NCBI RefSeq assembly: GCF_013409045.1
Contig: NZ_JACCBT010000001.1
Coordinates: 2,356,001-2,420,000, forward strand
Source of the DNA: Actinomadura citrea
GTDB taxonomy: Bacteria; Actinomycetota; Actinomycetes; Streptosporangiales; Streptosporangiaceae
Direction: 5' to 3'
DNA length: 64,000 nucleotides
The position numbers and the translations under genes are program-made. Position 1 is the first letter of the stretch, and every line of letters begins with the position of its first letter. The notes beneath the pieces were generated by a model. It did not search any database and had not been told where the DNA came from. It saw only the letters and a program-made list of their open reading frames with translations. This document shows, piece by piece, positions 29,706-40,609 of this stretch.

Positions 29706-30039
29706 GGCGTCATGGTCTCCCGTCACTGAGCGGTTTACCCCATGAGGTTGCCCCGAGAACCGGCGCTCTCACATGACGGGCCGACCTGTTTTCGCGAATC
29801 CGGCATTTCCGGTGCGGATGTTGCGGCCGCACGGACGACACGACTCTTCGTCGTGGGGTCGCGTCGAATGTGTCGTCCGTGCGGCCACGTCTACCTCGCC
29901 CCAGGGGTGACCCCGACCCCACCGCCCAGGGCTCCATTCCTGTGTCACCTCAGCGCCACAGGTACCTTCCGTACCGGAATGTCCCAGCCCGGTCCGCCCC
30001 CGCGCGCGGACCGGGCCGCTTCGAATCCCCTGCCTCCCG
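29706..30039. other. 334-bp gap with a large inverted repeat
   Basis: There is no convincing gene here. The main structure is the 17-bp inverted repeat at 29825-29886. The stretch near 29770-29815 is locally AT-richer and may hold the glgB promoter on the minus strand. Confidence 0.4.
29825..29886. terminator. 17-bp-arm hairpin between the small gene and glgB
   Basis: GGCCGCACGGACGACAC (29825-29841) and its exact complement GTGTCGTCCGTGCGGCC (29870-29886) enclose a 28-nt loop. It lies downstream of the minus-strand 72-residue gene and 120 bp upstream of glgB. It may terminate the small gene's transcript or act in the glgB leader. Confidence 0.5.
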
Positions 30040-30258
30040 TCACCGGTCTCCGGACTCCCCGCGCGTCTGGTCGAGCAGCATCCGCCGGAGCCCCTCCGAG
30101 TCGTCCGCGGCCACCGTCATCGCACATCCCGCCTGGAGTTGGGCATCGGTGAGGTCGCCGCTGCGGGTCGCGTACCAGCGCCCCGCGTCGCTGCGCCACA
30201 CCTGCCAACCCGGATGCTCTCCCTCGATGGCCGCCTTCAGATCCTCGAAGTCGCCCAT
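30040..30258 (-). CDS. Small conserved-looking protein of unknown function
   Basis: 72 residues from ATG 30258; a TTG codon lies directly before it. The sequence is aromatic-rich in the middle (GWQVWRSDAGRWYATR) and ends in a Gln/Arg-rich helix (SEGLRRMLLDQTRGESG). Similar small proteins sit beside GntR regulators in actinomycetes, from memory. It is divergent from a GntR gene, with a TGTATACA dyad 32 bp upstream of its start, so it is probably a target of that regulator. Confidence 0.65.
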   Translation of the reverse strand: MGDFEDLKAAIEGEHPGWQVWRSDAGRWYATRSGDLTDAQLQAGCAMTVAADDSEGLRRMLLDQTRGESGDR

Positions 30259-30289
30259 CAAGGTCGTCCCTTCCCCGAGGCCGCTCTTC

Positions 30290-30297
30290 TGTATACA
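30290..30297. promoter_or_regulatory. GntR-type operator candidate
   Basis: TGTATACA is an 8-bp palindrome in an AT-rich pocket (TTCTGTATACAAAAG) between the divergent small gene and the GntR gene, a form common for HutC-subfamily regulators. Confidence 0.45.
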
Positions 30298-30481
30298 AAA
30301 GTCTTACTCGGCCTGAGAGGTGTCAAGCTGTCCGTAAGCGGACCGTGCCCCCGCGGATAGCGCCTGGAAGGTATGGATGACTGGAGGGGCGAGCAGGATC
30401 GAACGCGGCGTCGAACGCTGTTCGAACATGGCCGCGGGCTGGAGGCCGGGGGGCGCGCCCGAGGAGAGGGAGGTGACGCCG

Positions 30482-31240
30482 GTGCCGGACCGTCCCGCCT
30501 ACCTGCGCATCGCCGACACCCTGCGAGAAGGGATCCGGGACGGCAGTCTCCCGCCGGGGACGCGGCTGCCGACCCTCGCCGAGCTGTGCGGCCTTCACGG
30601 CGTCTCCGAGATCGTCGTGCGGCAGGCCGTCGCGCTGCTGCGCGGCGAGGGCCTGGTGGAGACCCGCCGCGGCGGCGGCACGCTCGTCCGGGCCGTCCCG
30701 CCGGCCCGCCGCGTGGCGATGGAGCGCTACCGCGCGGTGGCCGAGCCGACGGCGGTCCCCGAGACCACGTTCACCCGCGACCAGAAGATCACCTGGGAGA
30801 AGTACCGGCTGGACCGGGAGTTCTCCCGCGTCAGGGCCGACGACGACCTCGGCGCGCTGTTCGAGCTGCCCTCCGGCACCGAGCTGCTGCGCCGCCGGTT
30901 CGTCTTCTACGCGCGCGACGAGCCGCAGCAGATCTCCGTCAACTACCTGCCGTGGGACGTGGTCGGCGACACGCCCGTCGCCGACCCGGCGCGCGAGCCC
31001 TGGCCCGGCGGGACGCTCGCGCAGCTGGCCTACCTCGGGCACCCGCCGATCCGGGTCGAGGAGGCCGTCCGGTCCCGGATGCCGACGCCCGAGGAGGCCG
31101 AGACCCTGAACATGACGGGCGGGGTGCCGGTGCTCGCCATCACCCGCCGCCTGCTGTCGCGCGCCGGCGTCATGGAGGTCTGCCGCGAGATCGTGCTGCC
31201 CGCCGACCGGGTCGTCCTCGACTACGCCATCGACCTGTGA
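30482..31240 (+). CDS. GntR family regulator with UTRA domain (HutC subfamily)
   Basis: 252 residues. GTG 30482 is chosen because GGGAGG lies 8 nt upstream and the winged helix starts immediately (PAYLRIADTLREGIRDGSLPPGTRLPTLAELCGLHGVSEIVVRQAVALLRGEGLVETRRGGGTLV). An upstream GTG at 30473 lacks room for a ribosome binding site. The C-terminal UTRA ligand domain follows (LLRRRFVFYARDEPQQISVNYLPWDVV; VLAITRRLLSRAGVMEVCREIVLPADRV). The ligand is unknown. It converges with the maltokinase gene. Confidence 0.9.
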   Translation: MPDRPAYLRIADTLREGIRDGSLPPGTRLPTLAELCGLHGVSEIVVRQAVALLRGEGLVETRRGGGTLVRAVPPARRVAMERYRAVAEPTAVPETTFTRDQKITWEKYRLDREFSRVRADDDLGALFELPSGTELLRRRFVFYARDEPQQISVNYLPWDVVGDTPVADPAREPWPGGTLAQLAYLGHPPIRVEEAVRSRMPTPEEAETLNMTGGVPVLAITRRLLSRAGVMEVCREIVLPADRVVLDYAIDL

Positions 31241-31261
31241 CGGCGGCCGGTCCCGGCCCGG

Positions 31262-32730
31262 TCAGCCCGCGAGCCGGGCCAGGGACCGCAGCGGGACGGG
31301 CAGCCACGACGGCCGGTTCCGCGCCTCGTACCGGATCTCGTAGACGGCCTTGTCGAACTCGAAGGCCCGCACCAGCGTCGCGTGCGCCGCCGGGTCGGGT
31401 CCGCCCGCGGCCGCGTAGCCGGCGCAGAACGCCGCCCGGTTCCGTTCGGCCCACGCCTGGGCGCGCAGTTCCAGCGCTTCCGCCGCCTGCGGCGGGACGT
31501 CGCCTTCCCGGGCCAGCAGGAAGCGCGCGGCGTACTCGAACGAGCGGAGCATCCCGGCGACGTCGCGCAGCGGGTGGGCGGAGGCCCGGCGCTCGGCGGG
31601 CGTGCGGGCCGGCTCGCCCTCGAAGTCCAGCAGCGTCCAGCCGGAGTCGGTGCGCAGGACCTGGCCGAGGTGGTAGTCGCCGTGCACGCGCTGGAACGGC
31701 AGCGGGGCCGCCTCGGAGGCGACGCGGTCGAACACCGCGCGGATCGCGGGCGCGTAGGGGCGGAGCTGCGGGACGGCGGCGCTGACCTGGTCGAGCTGCT
31801 CGTGCATCGCGAAGACGATCTTTCGCAGGTTCTCGGGCGGCGCCTGCACCACCCCGAACGCGACGGCGAGGTCGCGGTGCACTTCGGCGGTGGCCGCGCC
31901 GAGCCGTTCGGCCTCGGCGGCGAAGTCGCCGCCGGCGGCTCCGGCGTCGTCGGCGGTGAACGCGGGCGTTCCCGGCGCCGCGGGCTGGGCGAACCAGTCG
32001 CGGACGCTGGTGAGCGCGAGCTGCCAGCCGTCCGTCGCGGTGCGCAGGAACTCCGACAGCAGCGCGAGCGTGACCGGCTCGTCCCCGCCGGAGTCCGTGC
32101 CGCTCGAAGGATTCCCCAGCGCGCCCGGTTCCATCTCGATCCAGCCGTGCACGCTCGGGACGTGCTCGCAGCCCCGCCGGGAGAGGGCGAGGTTGACCTC
32201 CAGGTCGGGGCTGACACCGGGGGACAGGCGGCGGAACAGCTTGCAGATGTAGGCGTCGCCGAAGATCAGCGAGGTGTTGCTCTGCTCCCCCGGGATCGGC
32301 ACGCCGTCCAGGTCCGTGCGCACGCCGGTGCCGGGTGCGCGGCGGAAGGTCAGCGGTCCGACCGTCCGCTCGTCCGCCATGAGGCCGAGCAGCGGGCGCG
32401 TCAGCTCCGCGTCGTGGGCGGCGTCGTAGACGTACCCGGTGATGCCCTGCTCCGGGCCCTCCAGCCGTCCCATCACGACCGGCGCCAGATGCTCGGGCAG
32501 GTCGCGGCGGGCGCCGAGGAGGAGCTGGTAGTGGTCGGTGGTGTCGTCCTGGCGGACGTCGAGTATGAGGTGGTGCAGGGCGGGGTCGCCGGTTCTGAGT
32601 TCGGTGGCGGTGCCGATGGTGAGGTCGTGGATGGGGCCGTCTTTGCCGCCGAACCACCGCTGCCGGGGCAGCCAGCCGGTCAGGAGCCGGACGAGCGAGG
32701 TGTCGGTCGGCGGAGCGGACGGCGCCACGG

Positions 32731-32734
<4 letters not shown>
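31262..32734 (-). CDS. mak: Maltokinase
   Basis: 490 residues from GTG 32734, which overlaps the treS stop (GTGA). It phosphorylates maltose with ATP to maltose-1-phosphate, the donor used by GlgE. It opens with the family motif [18 protein letters not shown] and carries the aminoglycoside-phosphotransferase-like catalytic motifs [14 protein letters not shown] and [32 protein letters not shown] follows, typical of Mak/Pep2. Last gene of glgE-treS-mak. Confidence 0.95.
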
Positions 32735-34580
<1,846 letters not shown>

Positions 34581-34584
<4 letters not shown>

Positions 34585-36599
34585 CTCTCGCTGCTCCCGA
34601 ACGTCAGAACATGTGCGGGTCGGACACGGGGATCGAGGTAGACGTAGTTCGATCCGCGCCAGGTGTAGGTGGTGCCGTCGAGTTGGTCGGTGAGGGTGTG
34701 GGGTTGGTCGGGGTCGTCGGGGAGGCCGAGGGCGGGGAGGTCGAGGTGGACGGTGGCTTCGCGGGGGTGGTGGGGGTTGAGGTTGATGATGGTCAGGACG
34801 GTGTCGTGGAGGTGGCGTTTGGAGAAGGCGAGGAGTTCGGGTTGGTCGATGTGGTGGAAGTGCAGGTTGCGGAGTTGTTGGAGGGCGGGGTGGGTGTTGC
34901 GGAGTGTGTTGAGGGTGGTGATGAGGGGGGCGATGGTGGTGCCGGTGCGGTCGGCGGTTTCCCAGTCGCGGGGGCGGTACTGGTATTTCTCTGAGTCGCG
35001 GTATTCCTCGCTGCCGGGGCGTACGGGGGTGTTCTCGCAGAGTTCGTAGCCGGAGTAGATGCCCCAGGTGGGGGACAGGAGTGCGGCGAGGATGGCGCGG
35101 ATTTCGAAGGCGGGGCGGCCGCCGTGCTGGAGGTATTCGTTGAGGATGTCGGGGGTGTTGGTGAAGAGGTTGGGGCGCATGTAGGCGGCGGTGGGGCCGG
35201 TGAGTTCGGTGAAGTAGCGGGTGAGTTCTTCGGCGTTGTTGCGCCAGGTGAAGTAGGTGTAGGACTGGTGGAATCCGATTTTGGCGAGGGTGTGCATCAT
35301 GGCGGGGCGGGTGAAGGCCTCGGCCAGGAACAGTACGTCGGGGTCGGTGGTGTGGATGTCGGCCAGGAGTCGTTCCCAGAAGGCGACGGGTTTGGTGTGG
35401 GGGTTGTCGACTCTGAAGATTTTGACGCCGTGGTCGATCCAGTGGTGGAGGAGGTTTTTGACGGCGGTGTAGAGGCCGTCGGGGTCGTGGTCGAAGTTGA
35501 GGGGGTAGATGTCCTGGTATTTTTTGGGCGGGTTCTCGGCGTGGGCGATGGTGCCGTCGGCGCGGGTGGTGAACCATTCGGGGTGCTGGGTGACCCAGGG
35601 GTGGTCGGGGGAGCATTGCAGGGCCAGGTCCAGGGCGATTTCCAGGCCGCAGTTGCCGGCGTGTTCGACGAAGGCGTCGAAGTCGTCCAGGGTGCCCAGG
35701 TCGGGGTGGACGGTGTCGTGGCCGCCGTCGGCCGATCCGATGGCCCAGGGGGAGCCGGGGTCGTAGGGGCCGGCGTCCAGGGTGTTGTTGGGGCCTTTGC
35801 GGTGGGCGGTGCCGATCGGGTGGATGGGCGGTAGGTAGACCACGTCGAAGCCCATGTCGGCGATGGCGGGCAGGCGTTTCATCGCGGTGCGGAACGTGCC
35901 GGAGATCGGGCCGCGGCGTCCCAGGGGGTCGAAGGTGGCGCCCTCGGAGCGGGGGAAGAACTCGTACCAGGCCCCGAACAGCGCCCGCTGCCGGTGCACC
36001 ACCAGCGGATACCAGTCGCTGACCGTCAACAGATCCCGCAACGGATGGCGTTCCAGCACGTCCTCGACGTCGGGATCGGCCACGGCCTCCATCCGGTCGG
36101 TGACCGGCACGGTCTCGTCCCGGAGGCGCTTGGCCAGCCGTTCCACGGTCGGGCGGTCCTTGCCGGGGACGGCCTCCGCCGCGCGGGCGAACAGCCGCGC
36201 CCCCTCGGTGAGCATGAGTTCGACGTCCTGCCCCCGCGGAATCTTGATCTCCGCGTCGTGCCGCCAGTGCGCGATCGGATCGCCCCAGGCCTCCACCCGG
36301 AACGCCCACGACCCCATCTCCGTCGGCGTCACCTGCGCCGACCACCGGTCCAGCCCGACCCCGACCTCGCTCATCCGCTGCGGCGCCAGCTCCTCACCCT
36401 CCGGCGTCCGCAGCACCACCCCCGCACCCAGCCGCTCGTGCCCCTCCCGGAACACCGTCGCCGACACCTCGACCGTCTCGCCCACCACCGCCTTCGCCGG
36501 CCACCGGCCGCAGTCCACCACCGGCGCCACGTCGACGATGGGAATGCGGCCGAGCCTCGGAATGCCGGGCATACTGGACGTTCCGGACTCCACGTGCAT
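34581..36599 (-). CDS. glgE: Alpha-1,4-glucan:maltose-1-phosphate maltosyltransferase
   Basis: 672 residues, ATG 36599, the normal GlgE length. Domains: N-terminal beta domain with DUF3416-like features (1-120), helical insert, GH13_3 barrel with nucleophile Asp 398 in [12 protein letters not shown] and acid Glu 427 in FLAEAFTRP, and the C-terminal beta domain. It extends alpha-1,4-glucan with maltosyl units from maltose-1-phosphate. It heads the glgE-treS-mak operon with coupled translation. The segment of about 34640-35950 has CAA, GAA, AAA and CTC codons and strongly C-over-G coding strand, unlike the 5' third. Confidence 0.97.
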
Positions 36600-36954
36600 G
36601 TGCCACCCCTACCCTCTCGAGAGATCCAAAACGTCCATGCCCGGAACCCGGCCTCTACCGCCGAGTAGCTTCGAATGATTTCCGCGCTCGACCGATGACC
36701 CGCCGGTGGTGTGCGGCCCGGCCGATGGCCGGCCCCGGCCGCGCCGCGCCGGTCTTGGGAAGGTCGAGTTTGGGCAAACGGTCGGCCGCGACCAGGGGGC
36801 CCACCCAGGTGACGGCCGCCTGGGACGGGACGCGAGCCCCTGTGGGGAAGGGGTTCCGGGGATTCCCGCCTCCGCCGGGCGGATCGGTCCGCGAGGTGAC
36901 GGTGTGGTCCCCGCCGTCGCGCCCATGCCCCCGAAGCGCATAGCGTGATGTTGC
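36600..36954. other. 355-bp divergent promoter region of glgE and glgP
   Basis: No convincing gene is seen. The G+C is near the local average. On the plus side TAGCGT (36941-36946) ends 8 nt before the phosphorylase GTG and there is no ribosome binding site. On the minus side purine-rich AGGGTAGGGG precedes the glgE ATG. Short open frames here lack codon bias and ribosome binding sites. Confidence 0.5.
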
Positions 36955-39552
36955 GTGAAGGCAATCCGACGTTTCACGGTACGCACCGTCCTTCCCGAGC
37001 CCCTCAGGCAGCTCGAGGAGCTGGTCCTCAACCTGCGCTGGTCGTGGCACCACGAGACGCTCGACCTCTTCCGCGACGTGGACCCTGCGCTCTGGAAGGC
37101 CGTCCACCACGATCCGGTCCGGCTGCTCGGCGAGGTCGCCCCCGAGCGGCTCGCGCGGCTGGCCGAGGACCGGCGGTTCCTGCGACGCCTCCAGGACACC
37201 GCCGAAGACCTGCACGAGTACCTGACGGCGCCGCGCTGGTACCAGTCGCGGCCGGGGGACTCCCCGGTGAGCATCGCCTACTTCTCACCCGAGTACGGGA
37301 TCACCGCCGCGCTCCCGCAGTACTCCGGGGGCCTCGGCATCCTCGCGGGCGACCACCTGAAGACCGCCAGCGACCTCGGCGTCCCCATCCTCGGGGTCGG
37401 GCTCCTCTACCGGCACGGCTACTTCTCCCAGTCGCTGTCGCCGGACGGCTGGCAGTTGGAGCGCTACCCCCCGATCGACCCCAACGGGCTGCCCCTCACC
37501 CTCCTGCGGGAGCGGGACGGGACGCCGGTGCGCGTCGTCATCGGCCTGCCCAAGGGCGGCGGCCTGCACGCGCAGGTGTGGATCGCGCGGGTCGGCCGCG
37601 TCCCGCAGCTGCTCCTCGACTCCGACGTCGAGGAGAACGACCAGGCGGCCCGGGACGTCACCGACCGGCTGTACGGGGGCGGCGGCGACCACCGCCTCCT
37701 CCAGGAGATGCTGCTCGGCATCGGCGGCGTGCGGGCCATCCGCGCGTACTGCCGCATCACCGGGCACCCGGCGCCCGAGGTGTTCCACACCAACGAGGGC
37801 CACGCCGGGTTCCTCGGCCTGGAGCGCATCCGCGAGCTGGCCGAGGAGGAGGGCCTGACCTTCGACGAGGCGCTGGAGGCGGTCCGGGCGGGCACGGTCT
37901 TCACCACCCACACGCCCGTCCCGGCCGGTATCGACCGCTTCCCCCGCGAGCTGATCGCCCGCTACTTCGGCGGCGCGAACGAGGAGGAGCAGGTCCCCGT
38001 CGACCGGATCCTCGCGCTCGGCGCCGAGGACTACCCCGGCGGCGACCGCACCGTGTTCAACATGGCCGTGATGGGAATGCGCCTGGCGCAGCGCGTGAAC
38101 GGCGTCAGCCGGCTGCACGGCGAGGTCAGCCGGCAGATGTTCGGCGGGCTGTGGGGCGGGTTCGACACCGCCGAGGTCCCCGTCGGGTCGATAACCAACG
38201 GCGTGCACGCGGGTACCTGGGTCGCGCGCGAGGTCCTGGAGTTCACCGCCCGGGAGCTGCCGTCGGTGATGGAGTCCGGGCGCGGCTGGGAGGCGGTCCG
38301 CGACGTCCCCGAGCCGGAGATCTGGCGGATGCGGAATCTGCTGCGCCGCCGCCTCGTGATGGACGCGCGCCGCCGGCTGCGCGAGTCGTGGCGGCAGCGC
38401 GGCGCCAGCGAGGCCGAGACCTCCTGGATCGACGACGCCCTCGACCCCGACGCCCTCACGATCGGGTTCGCGCGGCGCGTCCCGTCCTACAAGCGGCTCA
38501 CGCTGATGATGAGCGACCCGGACCGGCTCCGCGCGATCCTGCTGGACCCCGACCGGCCCGTGCAGATCGTCATCGCCGGGAAGGCGCACCCGGCCGACGA
38601 GGGCGGCAAGCGGCTCATCCAGGAGATCGTCCGGTTCACCGGGTCCGAGGACGTCCGGCACCGGATCGTGTTCCTGCCCGACTACGACATGGCGCTCGGG
38701 CAGCTCATGGTCCAGGGCTGCGACGTGTGGATGAACAACCCGCTGCGCCCGCTGGAGGCGTGCGGCACGTCCGGGATGAAGGCGGCGCTGAACGGCGGGC
38801 TGAACCTGTCGATCCGCGACGGCTGGTGGGACGAGTGGTACGACGGCCAGAACGGCTGGGCGATCCCCTCCGCCGACGGCCTCGCCAGCCCCGACCGGCG
38901 CGACGAGCTGGAGGCCGCCGCCCTGTACGAGCTGATCGAGGACCACGTGTCCGTCACGTTCTACGACCGCGACTCGGCCGGGCTGCCGCGCCGCTGGCTG
39001 GAGATGGTCAAGCACACCATCGCCACCCTCGGCCCGAAGGTCCTCGCGTCCCGGATGCTGCGCGACTACGTCGACGACCTGTACACCCCGGCCGCCGTGT
39101 CGGAGCGCTCGATGGTCGCCGACAAGTTCGCGGGCGCCCGCGAGCTGGCGGCCTGGAAGCGCCAGGTCCGCTCGGCGTGGCCGCGGGTCGCCGTCGAGCA
39201 CGTCGAGTCCACCGGGGAGGAGAGCCCCCAGGTCGGCGCGCGGCTGACGGTCCGCGTCGTGGTGGACCTCGACGGGCTCGCCCCCGAGGACGTCGCCGTC
39301 GAGGTCGCCTACGGCCGGGTGGACGACGCCGACGCGCTCGTCGACCCGTCCTACCTGGAGCTGGAGGACGGCGGCCCGGCCGAGAACGGGCGGCGCCGCT
39401 ACGCCGGCGAGGTCCCGCTCGGCCGCAGCGGCGCGTTCGGCTACAGCGTGCGGGTGGTGCCGAGCCACCCGCTGCTGTCCACCCGGGCCGAGATGGGCCT
39501 CGTCGCGCTGCCGCCCGCGCCGCAGGGCATGACGAACGGCGACCTGCGCTAG
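36955..39552 (+). CDS. glgP: Alpha-glucan (glycogen) phosphorylase
   Basis: 865 residues from GTG 36955, probably leaderless. This is the shorter actinobacterial phosphorylase type (TIGR02094-like) with an N-terminal DUF3417 region (VLPEPLRQLEELVLNLRWSWH). Seen: AYFSPEYGITAALPQYSGGLGILAGDHLK, VFHTNEGHAGF, FTTHTPVPAGIDRF, FARRVPSYKRLTL and the PLP-binding Lys in EACGTSGMKAALNGGLN. It releases glucose-1-phosphate or acts on the maltosyl glucans. Divergent from glgE; its stop overlaps the convergent membrane gene (CTAG). Confidence 0.95.
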   Translation: MKAIRRFTVRTVLPEPLRQLEELVLNLRWSWHHETLDLFRDVDPALWKAVHHDPVRLLGEVAPERLARLAEDRRFLRRLQDTAEDLHEYLTAPRWYQSRPGDSPVSIAYFSPEYGITAALPQYSGGLGILAGDHLKTASDLGVPILGVGLLYRHGYFSQSLSPDGWQLERYPPIDPNGLPLTLLRERDGTPVRVVIGLPKGGGLHAQVWIARVGRVPQLLLDSDVEENDQAARDVTDRLYGGGGDHRLLQEMLLGIGGVRAIRAYCRITGHPAPEVFHTNEGHAGFLGLERIRELAEEEGLTFDEALEAVRAGTVFTTHTPVPAGIDRFPRELIARYFGGANEEEQVPVDRILALGAEDYPGGDRTVFNMAVMGMRLAQRVNGVSRLHGEVSRQMFGGLWGGFDTAEVPVGSITNGVHAGTWVAREVLEFTARELPSVMESGRGWEAVRDVPEPEIWRMRNLLRRRLVMDARRRLRESWRQRGASEAETSWIDDALDPDALTIGFARRVPSYKRLTLMMSDPDRLRAILLDPDRPVQIVIAGKAHPADEGGKRLIQEIVRFTGSEDVRHRIVFLPDYDMALGQLMVQGCDVWMNNPLRPLEACGTSGMKAALNGGLNLSIRDGWWDEWYDGQNGWAIPSADGLASPDRRDELEAAALYELIEDHVSVTFYDRDSAGLPRRWLEMVKHTIATLGPKVLASRMLRDYVDDLYTPAAVSERSMVADKFAGARELAAWKRQVRSAWPRVAVEHVESTGEESPQVGARLTVRVVVDLDGLAPEDVAVEVAYGRVDDADALVDPSYLELEDGGPAENGRRRYAGEVPLGRSGAFGYSVRVVPSHPLLSTRAEMGLVALPPAPQGMTNGDLR

Positions 39553-40124
39553 CCGACCTCCCCCTCGTCGTCGGCGGGCGGCGGGTCGGGCGTCTGCCAG
39601 GCCGCGACGACGAGGGGGAGCAGCGCGTGCGTCGCCAGCAGCGCGAACAGGATCAGGAAGAGCGCGGCACCCGGGATCTGCGACTCGCGGCCGTCCCGGT
39701 CGGCGATCATCGTCGCCACCAGCACGGCGACCATGACGACCGTGGTGGCCCGGTGCGCCGTCGCGAACGCGCGGAGCCGCGCCGTGAGCTGCCGCTCGTC
39801 CAGCTCCCGCTCCCGCTTGGACGTCAGGCCCCGGGTCACCGCGATCAGCTGGCCGGCCAGCGGGATCCCGCCCACCACCAGGACGCCGAGGATCACGAAG
39901 TTGACGATCATCGCGGTGTCGCTGGGGGCCAGCGCCCAGGACACCGCGGCGTCCACCCAGAACAGGCCGAGCATGACCGCGCCCGTCCCGGCCAGCACCC
40001 GGCGCGGGCGGCGGCGCCCGTAGCGGGCGGGCATCCTCTGCTCAAGCTTCTCGTCGAGGGCGGCGAGACGGTCCGCGCGCTTGCCGCGGGACCGCTCCAG
40101 CCACCCGGCCGTGCGGTTGGTCAT
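39549..40124 (-). CDS. Membrane protein paired with an XRE regulator
   Basis: 191 residues with about four hydrophobic helices (residues 45-65, 70-95, 125-142, 150-175) and an Arg-rich N terminus plus acidic C-terminal tail. The layout (KRERELDERQLTARLRAFATAHRATT) resembles DUF2178-type proteins commonly found with a small XRE regulator. Its ATG overlaps the regulator's stop (ATGA), so they are coupled. Function unknown. Confidence 0.8.
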   Translation of the reverse strand: MTNRTAGWLERSRGKRADRLAALDEKLEQRMPARYGRRRPRRVLAGTGAVMLGLFWVDAAVSWALAPSDTAMIVNFVILGVLVVGGIPLAGQLIAVTRGLTSKRERELDERQLTARLRAFATAHRATTVVMVAVLVATMIADRDGRESQIPGAALFLILFALLATHALLPLVVAAWQTPDPPPADDEGEVG

Positions 40125-40381
40125 GGCGTGTCTCCGATTCTGGGGAACGGCTTGAGGGAGAAGACGACTTCGACGGGCACCTCGAAGTACTCGGCGATGC
40201 GGAGGGCGAGGTGCAGGCTGGGGCTGTACTCGCCCCGTTCCAGGTAACCGACCGTCTGGTAGTGCACCCCCAGTGCGGCGGCGAGGTCGCGGCGCGAGAC
40301 GCCGCGTTCCGCCCTCAGCACCGGGATCCGGTTGTAGACGGTCTCCTTCTCGGCGGACACCGGGACAGTCTTGCGGATCAC
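40121..40381 (-). CDS. XRE-type helix-turn-helix regulator
   Basis: 86 residues from GTG 40381. The protein is almost only one Cro/C1-type domain: VYNRIPVLRAERGVSRRDLAAALGVHYQTVGYLERGEYSPSLHLALRIAEYFEVPVEVVFS, like the YozG/putative-regulator group that pairs with small membrane proteins. The start codon overlaps the stop of a broken ABC ATPase frame (GTGA), so its translation may depend on that remnant. Confidence 0.88.
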   Translation of the reverse strand: MIRKTVPVSAEKETVYNRIPVLRAERGVSRRDLAAALGVHYQTVGYLERGEYSPSLHLALRIAEYFEVPVEVVFSLKPFPRIGDTP

Positions 40382-40494
40382 GGCCCGCACCCTTCGAGGA
40401 ACCCGACGGTCGTCGTCGGGTTCACGCCGCGCAGCACCTCCGCGCGGCCGTAGCGCATCCGCACGTCCCGCGCGCGGATCACCGGCTCGCTCAT
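40378..40494 (-). pseudogene. Remnant of an ABC transporter ATP-binding gene with internal deletion
   Basis: A 38-codon frame from ATG 40494 starts like a drug-type ABC ATPase (MSEPVIRARDVRMRYGRAEV, then LRGVN) and jumps directly to the sequence that normally follows Walker A (TTTVGFLEG), then stops at TGA 40380-40378. The Walker A segment and everything after FLEG are missing, which suggests a deletion. The stop overlaps the XRE start codon. Confidence 0.65.
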
Positions 40495-40543
40495 GCGCAC
40501 CCCTGTACGGGTCCTTCAACGGAACGCCGTATTACTGCATCTG

Positions 40544-40571
40544 TTGATAGTAGAAGTACTACATCCCGTAT
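40544..40571 (+). promoter_or_regulatory. Promoter and dyad upstream of the histidine kinase
   Basis: TTGATA (40544-40549) followed after 17 nt by CGTATC is a plausible -35/-10 pair. The dyad TAGTA-GAAG-TACTA at 40548-40561 overlaps it, so binding there by the neighbouring XRE protein would block the promoter. The region is clearly AT-richer than its surroundings. Confidence 0.45.
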
Positions 40572-40609
40572 CGGATGTGCAAGTGGACGGATCCTGGCAG
40601 GATGGACAC

